Assembly: GCF_001612765.1 (NCBI RefSeq)
Contig: NZ_BDBB01000030.1
Location: 44,962-108,961, forward strand
Direction: 5' to 3'
Length of the DNA: 64,000 nucleotides
DNA from: Nocardia arthritidis NBRC 100137
GTDB taxonomy: Bacteria; Actinomycetota; Actinomycetes; Mycobacteriales; Mycobacteriaceae
A model generated the notes under the pieces. That model was given only the letters and a program-made list of their open reading frames with translations. It made no database searches and was not told the origin of the DNA. The translations under genes were made by a program, and so were the position numbers. Shown in pieces: positions 51,601-59,384 of this stretch (position 1 is its first letter; each line of letters starts with the position of its first letter).

Positions 51601-52636
51601 GCCCGCGCTGAAGGACCAGATCGGCACCAGGATCGAGCTGCGCCTCGGTGATCCGATGGACTCCGATCTGGGTCGCAAGTTCGCCTCGCTGGTCCCGCAA
51701 GGGCGGCCGGGCCGCGGTATGACCCCCGAGTGCCTGCACATGCTGACCGGCCTGCCCCGCATCGACGGCACCCCCGACCCGACCAACCTCACCCAGGCCG
51801 TCGCGGACGCGGTCGCCACCATCGCCAGGCTGACACCGGGCCGTCATGCCCCGCAGGTGCGCATGCTGCCCGAACAGCTTCCGCGCGAACAGCTGCTGTA
51901 CCTGGCCGGCGATTGGCCCTCGCAGGTCGACCCGAACGCGAAGTGCCTGCGAATCCCGTTCGGTATCAACGAATCCGAGCTGGCACCGGTGTACATCGAC
52001 TTCGCGGAGAGCCCGCACTTCATCATCATCGGTGACACCGAATCGGGGAAGACGACGCTGTTGCGCTCGCTGATCGAGGGCATCGCCGCATCCAACACCC
52101 CCGACAAGGCCCGCTTCATTCTCGGCGACTACCGGCGCAGCATGCTCGGGCTCGTTCCGGAGGGGTACCTCGCGGGCTATGGTTCCACGGCGCCGCAGTT
52201 CACCCAGAACATGAACGACCTGGCGGCCTATGTCAGCAAGCGCACTCCTGGCTCGGATGTCACGCCGCAGCAGTTGCGGGATCGCTCGTGGTGGAGCGGT
52301 CCGGAACTGTACGTCATCATCGACGATTACGACTTGGTCGCCACCTCCGCGGGCAACCCGGTACAGGCGCTGCTCGAGCACTTGCCCCATGCCAGGGACC
52401 TCGGCTTCCACGTGATCATCGCCCGCCGTTCTGGTGGTGCGAGCCGGGCGATGTTCGAGGCGACGCTGGCCAGGATGCGGGACCTGGGCTCGGCGGGCCT
52501 GATTCTGAGCTGCAGCAAGGATGAAGGCGTCCTGATGGGCACCAAGCGGCCGAGTCCGATGCCGCCGGGTCGAGGCACCTATGTCACCCGGAATATGGAG
52601 GGCCTGGTGCAGACGGCGTGGATGCCGTCGCCCTGA
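48605..52636 (+). CDS. eccC: Type VII secretion ATPase EccC
   Basis: 1343 aa, all parts in one chain. Two membrane helices lie at residues 40-85 (Met-rich). Three FtsK/SpoIIIE-like ATPase domains follow, with P-loops at about residue 484 (GATGSGKSEF), 840 (GGPQSGKST) and 1143 (GDTESGKTT). Only the first has a full Walker B with catalytic Glu (FVVLDEFSELL); the second and third read VIDGFSS and IIDDYD, as expected for substrate-binding domains. EccC drives export of WXG100 pairs. The stop overlaps the next start (TGATG). Long form without Ca/Cb split, as in ESX-4. Confidence 0.96.
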   Translation: MSTVRFQRRARREMPRTPGGEVTLQPPPEIPRVTPGNLVMKLMPVVMVIGMVGMMALLFTQGGGIASNPMSMMFPLMMMFSMVGMFAGQGGGKGQKAAEANEDRKDYLRYLDQVRKDVDETAAQQRASVEWSHPEPGLVWMLAGTSRMWERRAGDKDFCHARIGLGGQRLATRLVAPETGPVEELEPIAAVSLRRFVRAHSTVPDLPTAIAVKGFATIALDGDRAQARDMTRAMLVQLCMFQAPDQVLVAVVCGPDTAPEWEWTKWLPHTQHPDAQDGIGTQRMFYGSIREAMAGLHPLLGNRVRYSRNQPANANMVHIVCVVDGGLLEAEDDQLRESGYEGVTIIDLCGYAPRLAVSRGIKMIVENGECVGRGATGNQERFALIDRISPEQAQQVARRLAPYRAATQRSSDVETDDSEVISTWSQLMGLGDIGAFNPEHAWRPRYGRERLRVPFGVGADGLPVELDIKEAAENGMGPHGLCIGATGSGKSEFLRTLVLSLLATHSPDQLNLVLVDFKGGATFLGLEGVPHVAAVITNLEEEADLVDRMKDALAGEMNRRQEVLRAAGNFANVSEYEKARAAGADLDPLPALFVVLDEFSELLTQHPDFAELFVMIGRLGRSLHVHLLLASQRLEEGKLKGLEAHLSYRIGLKTFSANESRQVLGVPDAYNLPNNPGGGYLKADSGEIQRFQASYVSGQYVGGGSQRDMIVATQSGEIDVKARPFTATHVDFRAADRVPLPPEPSLEPEQDEDGEQLSNLNMLVSRIRGHGRPAHEIWLPPLDEAPTLDQLLPRSILTGEYSAVSTLRAPIGIVDRPYDQRRDPMVIDLSGARGNVAIVGGPQSGKSTALRTLIMAMSLTHTAEQVQFYCLDFGGGTMSSLQGLPHVGSVASRLDEDQVRRTIAEMTTIVRQREARFRQLGIESMTDFRRLRAMDPASSPGAAGAHEDPFGDVFLVIDGFSSIRQDFEMLEQTIMNLAVQGLSYGVHVVIALNRWAEARPALKDQIGTRIELRLGDPMDSDLGRKFASLVPQGRPGRGMTPECLHMLTGLPRIDGTPDPTNLTQAVADAVATIARLTPGRHAPQVRMLPEQLPREQLLYLAGDWPSQVDPNAKCLRIPFGINESELAPVYIDFAESPHFIIIGDTESGKTTLLRSLIEGIAASNTPDKARFILGDYRRSMLGLVPEGYLAGYGSTAPQFTQNMNDLAAYVSKRTPGSDVTPQQLRDRSWWSGPELYVIIDDYDLVATSAGNPVQALLEHLPHARDLGFHVIIARRSGGASRAMFEATLARMRDLGSAGLILSCSKDEGVLMGTKRPSPMPPGRGTYVTRNMEGLVQTAWMPSP

Positions 52637-54072
52637 TGTCCGAGGTCGAGCTCGTCGTCACGGAAGCGCGTATCTGGGCGCGCGGCGCCGACACGCACTG
52701 GGACATGCCGCCGTCGGTCGTTCTGGGCAGCAACGATTTCGACCTCGTGGTGGGGCAGTCGCTGACGCCGCCCACCCAAGTCGGTTCGGTGATCCATTTC
52801 GTGTCCGCCGACGCCATCGCCCTGCCGCCACGCACGCCTTCGGTGGTGGACGCGATGGGCGCTGTCTTCGCGGGTCTGCTCGAGAATCTGCGTGTCGCAG
52901 CCCCGTGTGCCCGGATGACATTGATCTGCCCGACCGAATGGGGCGCCGGCCGTCGCGGCGTGCTCGACCAGGCGGCGCGCCGCTACGCCACGGACGTCGT
53001 GTTCGAGGACATCGCGGTGCGTTCGGTCGCGTCCGACGAGGGCACCAGCCATAGCAGGCGAACCCTGGTACTGGAATTCGGAACGCTGGCCACCACGGCC
53101 TCAGCGGTCATCCGCAGCCATCGCGGCGTGCATCTCGAATCCTGTGAATACGAGCCGACCCTCGCGTTGTCCGAAATCTGCTCGGACTCAGCGGGATACA
53201 CCGGTCTGTGCGGCCTGATCGCTCGGCTGCTGGACAGCGGATCGATCGATCTCGTGCAAGTGGTCGCTGTCGCGGACCCCTCGAAACTCGCCCTGCTGCG
53301 TGCCGCGATCGATCAAACCGCGGGCACGGGCGTCGAGCTACGCACCGTCGCCGGTGCCGATCTCGTCCAGGGCCGTCGAGTCGAGCCGAACGACCGACAC
53401 GAGGCGTCGACCGCGCCCACCGAATGGATGCAATCACTCCGGGAACGCGCCGCTGCCCAGCAGCCTCGACACAGCACAGCGCGTTTCGCGGTCGTCGCGG
53501 TCGCGGCATTGGCGGTCGTCGCTCTGATAGTCGCCGGCGCCGTTATCTTGTCCGTTCGCCGAGGTGCGGAGACGGCAGCGGCGCACGGAACGGGAGTGGT
53601 ATCGCCGACCGCCGCGCCGCCGTCGGTCGGCCCACCGGATGAGGCGCCACCGGAAGCGTTCGGCCGCCTTCGGTTCCGCGTCCCGCCCGGCTGGCGCGTC
53701 GCTCAGTCGCCCGATACCGGGCGTGCTCGTCTCGATCTGGTACCCGAAGCCGGTGCTCGGCAGCGAATCACGGTGATGCAGGCACCGCTGACGGCGTCGT
53801 CCAGTTATGCGCAGGTCGCGGCGAAGCTGGAGACACAGATGGCCCAGCGGCCGCCGGGGGTACTGACCGACTTGCAGCGCGACGTCATGTTCGGTGGCCG
53901 TTCCGGCTTGGCGTACCTGGAACATCCGGGAGACGGATCAACCGTTCACTGGCATGTCCTGCTGGAGTTCGGCATTCAGGTCAGCGTCGGCTGCCAGTAC
54001 GCGGGCGACGAGTGGGGGCAACTGGAGGCCCCGTGCTCGCATTTCGGAGACACCGTCCGCGTCGTCCCGTGA
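52636..54072 (+). CDS. Type VII secretion-associated protein, Rv3446c family
   Basis: 478 aa from the ATG at 52636 overlapping the eccC stop. An N-terminal part of about 260 residues resembles an actin-like ATPase fold without clear motifs (VELVVTEARIWARG, TLICPTEWGAGRRGVLDQAARR, LVLEFGTLATTASAV). One membrane helix (ARFAVVAVAALAVVALIVAGAVIL) follows, then a Pro-rich linker and an outer domain (LRFRVPPGWRVAQSPD ... VGCQYAGDEWGQ) with two Cys. It matches the gene next to eccC4 in mycobacteria (Rv3446c) in place and design. The function within secretion is not known. Confidence 0.85.
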   Translation: MSEVELVVTEARIWARGADTHWDMPPSVVLGSNDFDLVVGQSLTPPTQVGSVIHFVSADAIALPPRTPSVVDAMGAVFAGLLENLRVAAPCARMTLICPTEWGAGRRGVLDQAARRYATDVVFEDIAVRSVASDEGTSHSRRTLVLEFGTLATTASAVIRSHRGVHLESCEYEPTLALSEICSDSAGYTGLCGLIARLLDSGSIDLVQVVAVADPSKLALLRAAIDQTAGTGVELRTVAGADLVQGRRVEPNDRHEASTAPTEWMQSLRERAAAQQPRHSTARFAVVAVAALAVVALIVAGAVILSVRRGAETAAAHGTGVVSPTAAPPSVGPPDEAPPEAFGRLRFRVPPGWRVAQSPDTGRARLDLVPEAGARQRITVMQAPLTASSSYAQVAAKLETQMAQRPPGVLTDLQRDVMFGGRSGLAYLEHPGDGSTVHWHVLLEFGIQVSVGCQYAGDEWGQLEAPCSHFGDTVRVVP

Positions 54073-54113
54073 CCTGCGCGCCGTGTGTAATCGAATATTG
54101 CTCAGTGCAAAAT

Positions 54114-54153
54114 GATTCGAGCCCCCGATACCGAGGTACCGGGGGCTCGAATC
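54114..54153. terminator. Bidirectional terminator after the Rv3446c-type gene
   Basis: GATTCGAGCCCCCG (54114-54127) pairs perfectly with CGGGGGCTCGAATC (54140-54153). It lies between that gene and the convergent WXG100 pair. Confidence 0.85.
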
Positions 54154-54168
54154 AGCCGAGACGGGATC

Positions 54169-54471
54169 TCAGAAGAGGCCCGCCAGCGCGGTGTCGGTGC
54201 CCTGCAGGTCGGAGTTTCCGCTGCTGACCATCTTGCCCGCGCTTTCCAGCGTGGTGTTGAGCTGCGTGACCTGTGTGTTCCACTGGGCCTGCAGCGAGGC
54301 GAACGCGTCGTTCGCGTCGCCCTTCCAGTAGTTCGTCACGAAGTCGGTGACCTGCTTGTGGAAATCCTCGAGCATGGTCATGACGCTGCGCGCCTCGGCC
54401 ACGATGGCCTGGGCGCCCGCCTCGACCTCGCCGAAGTTGGAGGCAATCCGACCGGGATCGTTCGCTACCAT
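54169..54471 (-). CDS. WXG100 protein, EsxA-like
   Basis: 100 aa. The central turn has the W-x-G motif (NYWKGDAND) between two helices: MLEDFHKQVTDFVTN and FASLQAQWNTQVTQLNTTL. An AAGGAG site lies 6 nt before the ATG. WXG100 proteins pair in helical-hairpin dimers and are exported by type VII systems. The partner is the gene 36 nt upstream. It is a likely substrate of the EccC encoded just to the left. Confidence 0.93.
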   Translation of the reverse strand: MVANDPGRIASNFGEVEAGAQAIVAEARSVMTMLEDFHKQVTDFVTNYWKGDANDAFASLQAQWNTQVTQLNTTLESAGKMVSSGNSDLQGTDTALAGLF

Positions 54472-54507
54472 GTGGAGCTCCTTGTTGTCTGTGGTACGGC
54501 TATCGGA

Positions 54508-54825
54508 TCAGGGAAGGTCCAGGCTGGAGGCCTGCGCGGCCACCTGCTGGGCGAACTGCTGGTCCTGATCGGCGAACTTCCGTCCAGCGTGGGCGAGCTT
54601 GTCCGACGTCTGATCCAGCTGGTCGTTCAGCTTCCGCGCCTGGGCGAAGTAGCTGTCCATGAAGGTGTCGAACGCCTGACGCGCCGCACCGCTCCAGGTG
54701 GCGGTGGTCTGATCCGACTTGCTGTTCAGTGCGGTGATCGCGGTCTGCAGATCCTGGTGCCGCTGCCGGCAGTTGTCCACAAACTTCGAGATCGCCTCTT
54801 CACTCGCTTCGAGCTGTCCTGCCAT
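54508..54825 (-). CDS. WXG100 protein, EsxB-like
   Basis: 105 aa, first gene of the pair, with AAAGGAG 5 nt before the ATG. The W-x-G motif is in TATWSGAARQAF, between helices. The C-terminal tail (FADQDQQFAQQVAAQASS) is the part that in EsxB-type proteins carries the secretion signal; a strict Y-x-x-x-D/E is not present and FADQD may take its place. The pair is read against eccC, whereas the mycobacterial esxT/esxU pair at the same place is read with it. Confidence 0.92.
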   Translation of the reverse strand: MAGQLEASEEAISKFVDNCRQRHQDLQTAITALNSKSDQTTATWSGAARQAFDTFMDSYFAQARKLNDQLDQTSDKLAHAGRKFADQDQQFAQQVAAQASSLDLP

Positions 54826-55234
54826 TTCGGCTCCTTTCGGTTCCCGTCTCGGCCAACGGCGGAAGCCTCAGTTGGCCTGTACATCTGGTTGGACGCGGTG
54901 TGGCTCTGATCGGTTCCCTCCGACTCGAGAAAGTTCGGCATCACCCCACGGGATCAGGGCCCTGCGCCCTTCGGCCCGGCTCGTCCGTGATTTCGGCGGC
55001 CGCGTACGGGCCTGCTCGGAAGACCACGACGCAATCCGGGTCCGCATGACTTGTAACGCCAGCGCTCGGCTCCCCTCCTTCCCCCTGCTCGCTGCTGTAA
55101 TGATCGGCGAGTGGGCTGGCTGCGGTACACCTTACCGAACGCCTAAGTTCGCCGCTACCAGCAGAATGGCGAAAACCAGTGGCCGCGGAATTCGAAAAGC
55201 TCACGAAGCCTTCGCTTCAGCGAAGGTGGCCGAA
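54826..55234. other. Intergenic region before the WXG100 pair
   Basis: Both neighbours are leftward genes, so the right part holds the end of the kinase transcript and the left part the promoter of the WXG100 pair. An open minus-strand frame (54941-55204, 87 codons) lacks a ribosome binding site and recognisable features, and I do not count it as a gene. Confidence 0.4.
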
Positions 55235-56764
55235 TCACTTCACGCGATTGCGCAGCACCGGTACCAGACGGTCGAGCAGGGTCTGTTCGGAGGATTCGCT
55301 CCAATTGCGGACGGCGGCGACGGCCGCGGGATCGTCCAGCGGAATCACCGTGGCGCGCGTGCCCGCCACTTGGTAGGGCAGACCGAGCAGTCCACCGCCA
55401 CCGGCCTTTTCGTCGCTGCGCACGGCCAGCACGTAGCCGTCCGCCGCGGCCTCCAGCCTGGTGGAGCCGGTCAGTTCCCGAGGCGATGCCTCGTCGCCCT
55501 GACGTGCGTAGTTGAGGTTGTAGACGAATCCGAGATCCTCCAGGAATTTCGTCTGCGGGGTGCCACCCAGGAAGATCGAGACCTGCGAGCCGCGTGGCAC
55601 GTCCACCATCGTGATCGTCTTGCCCCGGAACACCGGATTGTCCGCCCGCGCCCGGTCCAGCGGCGCCAGGGCGGCCGTGCTGCTCGGCGTGGCGGCCGCG
55701 GACACGGGGCCGGACTCGTCCCGGTTCAGCGCCCAGATGCCGATTCCCGCGGCGAGGGCGACGGCCACGATGCCGGCGGCCGCGGCGAGCAGCCAGTTCT
55801 TGCGCGGGGGCGCAGCGGTCACCTGACCGGAGACGGCGACTCGGGGATCGGTCCCCGGCCGCGGATCGAAGACCTGGACCGGATAAGTGGGGGAAGTGTT
55901 GGTTGCGACGGGGTTGTAGCCGGGAGTGAGAGCGCTCGCGGCGGCGTCGGTGAATTCGCGGCAGCTGGGGAATCGTTCGGCCGGGTTCTTCGCCATTGCT
56001 CGGGCGAAGACGTGGTCGATGGCCTGCGGAAGGCCGGGGCTGACCGCGGTGACCAGCGGCGGGGGCTCGTGGAGATGGCCCATCATCACCAGCGCGGGTT
56101 GCGTTCCCGGGTAGGGGTTACGTCCGGTGAGCAGTTTGAAGAACGAGCACGCGAGGCTGTAGACATCGGCGCGGTGGTCGAGCGGGCTGCCGGTGAGCTG
56201 CTCGGGTGGGGCGTAGGCGATGGTGGCGACGAAACTGCCGGTCTGGGTGAGTTCGGTGGTGTCGTCATTGGATTTGGCGACGCCGAAATCCGTGAGCAGG
56301 ACGCGTTCTTCTTCATCGTCGGCGGGGGAGGAGAGCAGGAAATTCGCCGGTTTGACGTCACGGTGCAGCAGGCCCTTGCGGTGCGCGTAATCGAGTCCTT
56401 TACCGACCTCGGTCGTAATACGCAGGGCGCGTAGCGGATTCATCGCGTGCGGATCACGGGCCAGTTCGGCGGCGGCATCGGTGCCGTCGACGTATTGCAT
56501 GGCGATCCACAACTGGCCGTGTTCCTCACCGCGGTTGTAGACCGAGACGATGTTCGGATGGTCGAGCCCGGCGGCGAGATTGGCTTCGCGTTCGAAACGG
56601 GTGCGGAACTCGTAGTCGCGGCTGAGTTCGCCGCTGAGCACCTTCAGCGCGTCGGTTCTGGGCAGGCTGGGATGTTTGGCCAGATACACCGTGCCCATGC
56701 CGCCCGCGCCGAGCACCCGCAGGATGCGGTACCCGCCGACGATGGTCCCGGGGCTCATCGGCAT
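55235..56764 (-). CDS. Transmembrane serine/threonine protein kinase (PknD/PknH-like type)
   Basis: 509 aa from the ATG at 56764, which follows AGGAG by 9 nt; a GTG two codons before is possible. The kinase domain (1-270) has the Gly loop VLGAGGMGTVYLAKH, Lys41, LLHRDVKPANFLL (catalytic loop), LLTDFGVAKS and APPEQLTGS. One membrane helix (about 320-340, WLLAAAAGIVAVALAAGIGIWAL) leads to an outer sensor of about 160 residues. Family kinases phosphorylate FHA proteins and envelope enzymes. Genes for two FHA proteins and three lipoproteins lie close by. It is the last gene of a leftward run. Confidence 0.94.
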   Translation of the reverse strand: MPMSPGTIVGGYRILRVLGAGGMGTVYLAKHPSLPRTDALKVLSGELSRDYEFRTRFEREANLAAGLDHPNIVSVYNRGEEHGQLWIAMQYVDGTDAAAELARDPHAMNPLRALRITTEVGKGLDYAHRKGLLHRDVKPANFLLSSPADDEEERVLLTDFGVAKSNDDTTELTQTGSFVATIAYAPPEQLTGSPLDHRADVYSLACSFFKLLTGRNPYPGTQPALVMMGHLHEPPPLVTAVSPGLPQAIDHVFARAMAKNPAERFPSCREFTDAAASALTPGYNPVATNTSPTYPVQVFDPRPGTDPRVAVSGQVTAAPPRKNWLLAAAAGIVAVALAAGIGIWALNRDESGPVSAAATPSSTAALAPLDRARADNPVFRGKTITMVDVPRGSQVSIFLGGTPQTKFLEDLGFVYNLNYARQGDEASPRELTGSTRLEAAADGYVLAVRSDEKAGGGGLLGLPYQVAGTRATVIPLDDPAAVAAVRNWSESSEQTLLDRLVPVLRNRVK

Positions 56765-56846
56765 CTTCACGATCTCCTGACTCCACGCGGGCCGCTGGCG
56801 TTCGCCCCGCAGCATACTCGACCCGATGTGCGACGAAAATGCGGCA

Positions 56847-58076
56847 TTATCGGCTGTTCGCGAAAACGGAATATTGTGCGGCAGCGCGCTGCTGAGCGTC
56901 CAGCAGTTGATTGGCCGCGACGAATCCGACGTATTCTTTGTACGCGACGACGCAGGTGAATCGCCGGTCGTCGAAAAGTCCGGACCGGTTCTCCACACAT
57001 GCCGAATCGGGCAGACGCTGCGGCGGATCGGCCGGACGGGCAACCACCGTGGGCGTGATACGTTCCGTGACGACCCGCCGCGCCGTCTCCGCATCAGCGG
57101 TTCGGATCACCAATGTGTCGCCGTTGGCCGCGAATTTCTCGGCGCCCATCGCTGTGAAACGTTGTTTCGCGTAATCGAGGTCTTCGGTGTAATGCATGAT
57201 TCCGCGCAGACCGAACAGCGCGTTCGAATCGTCGTAGCTCGGAGACTGGACCTCGGCCGGATTCAGGGTACGGCTCAGCAGATGGTCGGGATCCCAGGGC
57301 AACCGCAGCATCTCTTCTTCGGTCAGCGCCGGGAGCTGGTCGAGCAGGGGCAGCTGAACGTCGTACGCCTTCTCCGCCAGCGCGACGAGGGCGGCGCGGT
57401 CGGGAGCGTTCGCCGAAAGGAGGAACGCCACTACATAGGAACCGTGCGCGAGCATCGTGCGCAGGAAAGGCGAGCCGGGACGCCAGTGCGCTCGCGCCTG
57501 TGGCTGCCGTGGCAGCGTGACCGGCTCGTTCTGCTCGCGGTAGGCGCCGAAATCGGCGTCGTAGAATTCGGTCGCGGCCTGCCGGGCGCGCTCCGGGTCG
57601 GGGAACTGCATGACGATCGTGGCGACCGTCGTGGAATTGGGCCGGGGCTTGGTCGGCCACCCCGACGCGATCAGGCTGATGTTCTGATCCGAGCCGTTGG
57701 TGTGGAACCCGAACATCATCCGGTTGCGTTCCGCGATCGGCTTCAGGTCTACCGGGTTCCCGAGTTCGCCGGGGAGCGTCCCTTTGCTGATGCTGGAGGG
57801 CGTCCAGCTGTACTTCATCCTGGGGTCGATGTCGTAGGCCGACGCGACGTGGTCGGCCAGCCGCATCGCGGCGACCTTGTTCATGTCGATGAACAGCGGC
57901 TGGTAGTCGTCGTCGTGCGCGTTCGGCGGCTCGGTGGGGTAGTTGCCGGTGTCGAGATTGCGAATGTCGATCTCACCCGGCTGCGCGGTCCCCGCCATCG
58001 TCGAACCACAGCCGGTGAGGATCGCGGCGGCCACCGTGCACGCGAGCGCGGCGACGGCGGTGCGGAATTTCGTCAT
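56847..58076 (-). CDS. Lipoprotein of the DUF7373-like family, copy 3
   Basis: 409 aa. Lipoprotein signal with the lipobox LTGC (MTKFRTAVAALACTVAAAILTGC). The mature protein has the family pattern: IDIRNLDTGNYPTEP near the start, IVMQFPDPERARQAATEFYDADF, and a C-terminal part with paired Cys (SACVENRSG and FTCVVAYKEYVGFVAANQLLDAQQRAAAQYSVFAN). The start overlaps the stop of the gene before by 4 bp. It is related to the two lipoproteins at 58073-59287 and 59385-60590. Role unknown; it lies on the outer face of the membrane. Confidence 0.85.
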   Translation of the reverse strand: MTKFRTAVAALACTVAAAILTGCGSTMAGTAQPGEIDIRNLDTGNYPTEPPNAHDDDYQPLFIDMNKVAAMRLADHVASAYDIDPRMKYSWTPSSISKGTLPGELGNPVDLKPIAERNRMMFGFHTNGSDQNISLIASGWPTKPRPNSTTVATIVMQFPDPERARQAATEFYDADFGAYREQNEPVTLPRQPQARAHWRPGSPFLRTMLAHGSYVVAFLLSANAPDRAALVALAEKAYDVQLPLLDQLPALTEEEMLRLPWDPDHLLSRTLNPAEVQSPSYDDSNALFGLRGIMHYTEDLDYAKQRFTAMGAEKFAANGDTLVIRTADAETARRVVTERITPTVVARPADPPQRLPDSACVENRSGLFDDRRFTCVVAYKEYVGFVAANQLLDAQQRAAAQYSVFANSR

Positions 58077-59287
58077 GCGGCATTCACCAACAATGCGTAC
58101 TGGGCGGAGATGCGTTGTTGCGCATCGAGCAGCTGATGCGACCACGCGAACGCCGTGTAGCGGTCGTAGGCCACCGAGCAGTAGAACCGGACGACCACCG
58201 TCTTGTTGCCGATGTATTCCTTGCAGTGCGCGGCGGGCAGGCCTTTCGGCGACTCGGCGGCGCGGAATTTCTTCGACAGCCCGCCGCGCTGCTCGCGCAA
58301 CTGGACGGCGGCGTCGGCGTCGCGCGTGCGGAACAGATCGGTCCCGTCGGTGGCGTACCGATCGACCCCCGCGGCTTCGATGATCCTGCGGTCCTCGGCG
58401 GAATCGGTGGTGAAGTGCAGGGCGCCTGCGCCGGTGTACGCGCCCGGCGGGTCGATCCAGGAGTCTTCCCGGGGTCGCGGCAGAGCCCGGTTGAGCATGC
58501 CGTCCATATCGATCGGCGCTGTCATCAGCTGATCGACGGGGGTCGGAGTGAACCGGCCGATCGCCGGGACGACGGTGTCGAGGCTCTTCTCGACCAGGGT
58601 GAGCAGCGGCGGGAGGTCGACCTTCTCCAGGAAGATCTTCATGTAGTCGAAGACCCAGGTGTAGACGACGAATTTGCCGGTGGCGAACCACGACCCGATC
58701 GACTGTTCCTGCGGCTGCCAATGGGCGTGCGCGGCGGGGTACTTCGGGATCTGCACCGGCGTGTTCCGGTTGTTCGCCTCGAAGTCGACGCGCTCCAAAG
58801 CCGCTGCTGCGGCCGCCGCCTTCTGCTCGTCCGGGAAGATCAGCACGGCGTTGACCAGGTCGATGCCCCGGTTGTCCGGCGCGCTGCCCGCGCTGCTGAG
58901 GAACCCGGCCACGAAATCCGGTGCGGCCTCCGCGAAGCGGGATACTTCCATGATGCGGCCGAGTGAACCCTTCGGATCGATGAACACCTTGGCGATGGAC
59001 GGATTCGCGGAGACGAACGCCGGGTCGATATCCGACGACAGCGGGATGAAGTTCGCCAGCCGCTCCGCCTCGATCATGCGCGCCTGCTCGGGATTCTTCG
59101 CCGTAGCGAGCGCACGCGGCGTCGTCGGGTAATTGCCCACGTCGAGCTGAGCCAGATCGACGGGCTGCGCGGGCCGCTCCGTCGCGGCCTCGGAGCCGTC
59201 GCACGCGCCGCCGCCCAAGGCGACGGCGCCGGCCAGCACCAGGGCACAGGCGGTTCGAATCGGTCTGGACATAGCGCCGTGCTGCAC
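58073..59287 (-). CDS. Lipoprotein of the DUF7373-like family, copy 2
   Basis: 404 aa from a GTG after GGGAGGGAAGA. Signal and lipobox: CALVLAGAVALGGGAC. The family features are VDLAQLDVGNYPTTPRA, AVLIFPDEQKAAAAAAALERVDF, AHAHWQPQEQSIGSWFATGKFVV and the end HCKEYIGNKTVVVRFYCSVAYDRYTAFAWSHQLLDAQQRISAQYALL. Middle gene of three tandem relatives; the following gene is translationally coupled to it. Function unknown. Confidence 0.85.
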   Translation of the reverse strand: MQHGAMSRPIRTACALVLAGAVALGGGACDGSEAATERPAQPVDLAQLDVGNYPTTPRALATAKNPEQARMIEAERLANFIPLSSDIDPAFVSANPSIAKVFIDPKGSLGRIMEVSRFAEAAPDFVAGFLSSAGSAPDNRGIDLVNAVLIFPDEQKAAAAAAALERVDFEANNRNTPVQIPKYPAAHAHWQPQEQSIGSWFATGKFVVYTWVFDYMKIFLEKVDLPPLLTLVEKSLDTVVPAIGRFTPTPVDQLMTAPIDMDGMLNRALPRPREDSWIDPPGAYTGAGALHFTTDSAEDRRIIEAAGVDRYATDGTDLFRTRDADAAVQLREQRGGLSKKFRAAESPKGLPAAHCKEYIGNKTVVVRFYCSVAYDRYTAFAWSHQLLDAQQRISAQYALLVNAA

Positions 59288-59384
59288 TCTTCCCTCCCCT
59301 GACTGCGGTAGTTGCGCCGGATCCTACGTGGGCCGACCCGTGGCCCGGGATCGCGAAGGCGCCGGGCGCCTACCGCTGCTCATC

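Noticed and set aside
50120..52411. 763-codon leftward frame antisense to eccC
   Set aside because: Shadow of eccC in high-GC DNA; composition rich in Arg, Gly, His and Gln with no domain.
54941..55204. 87-codon leftward frame between kinase and WXG100 genes
   Set aside because: No ribosome binding site and no recognisable pattern; treated as intergenic.
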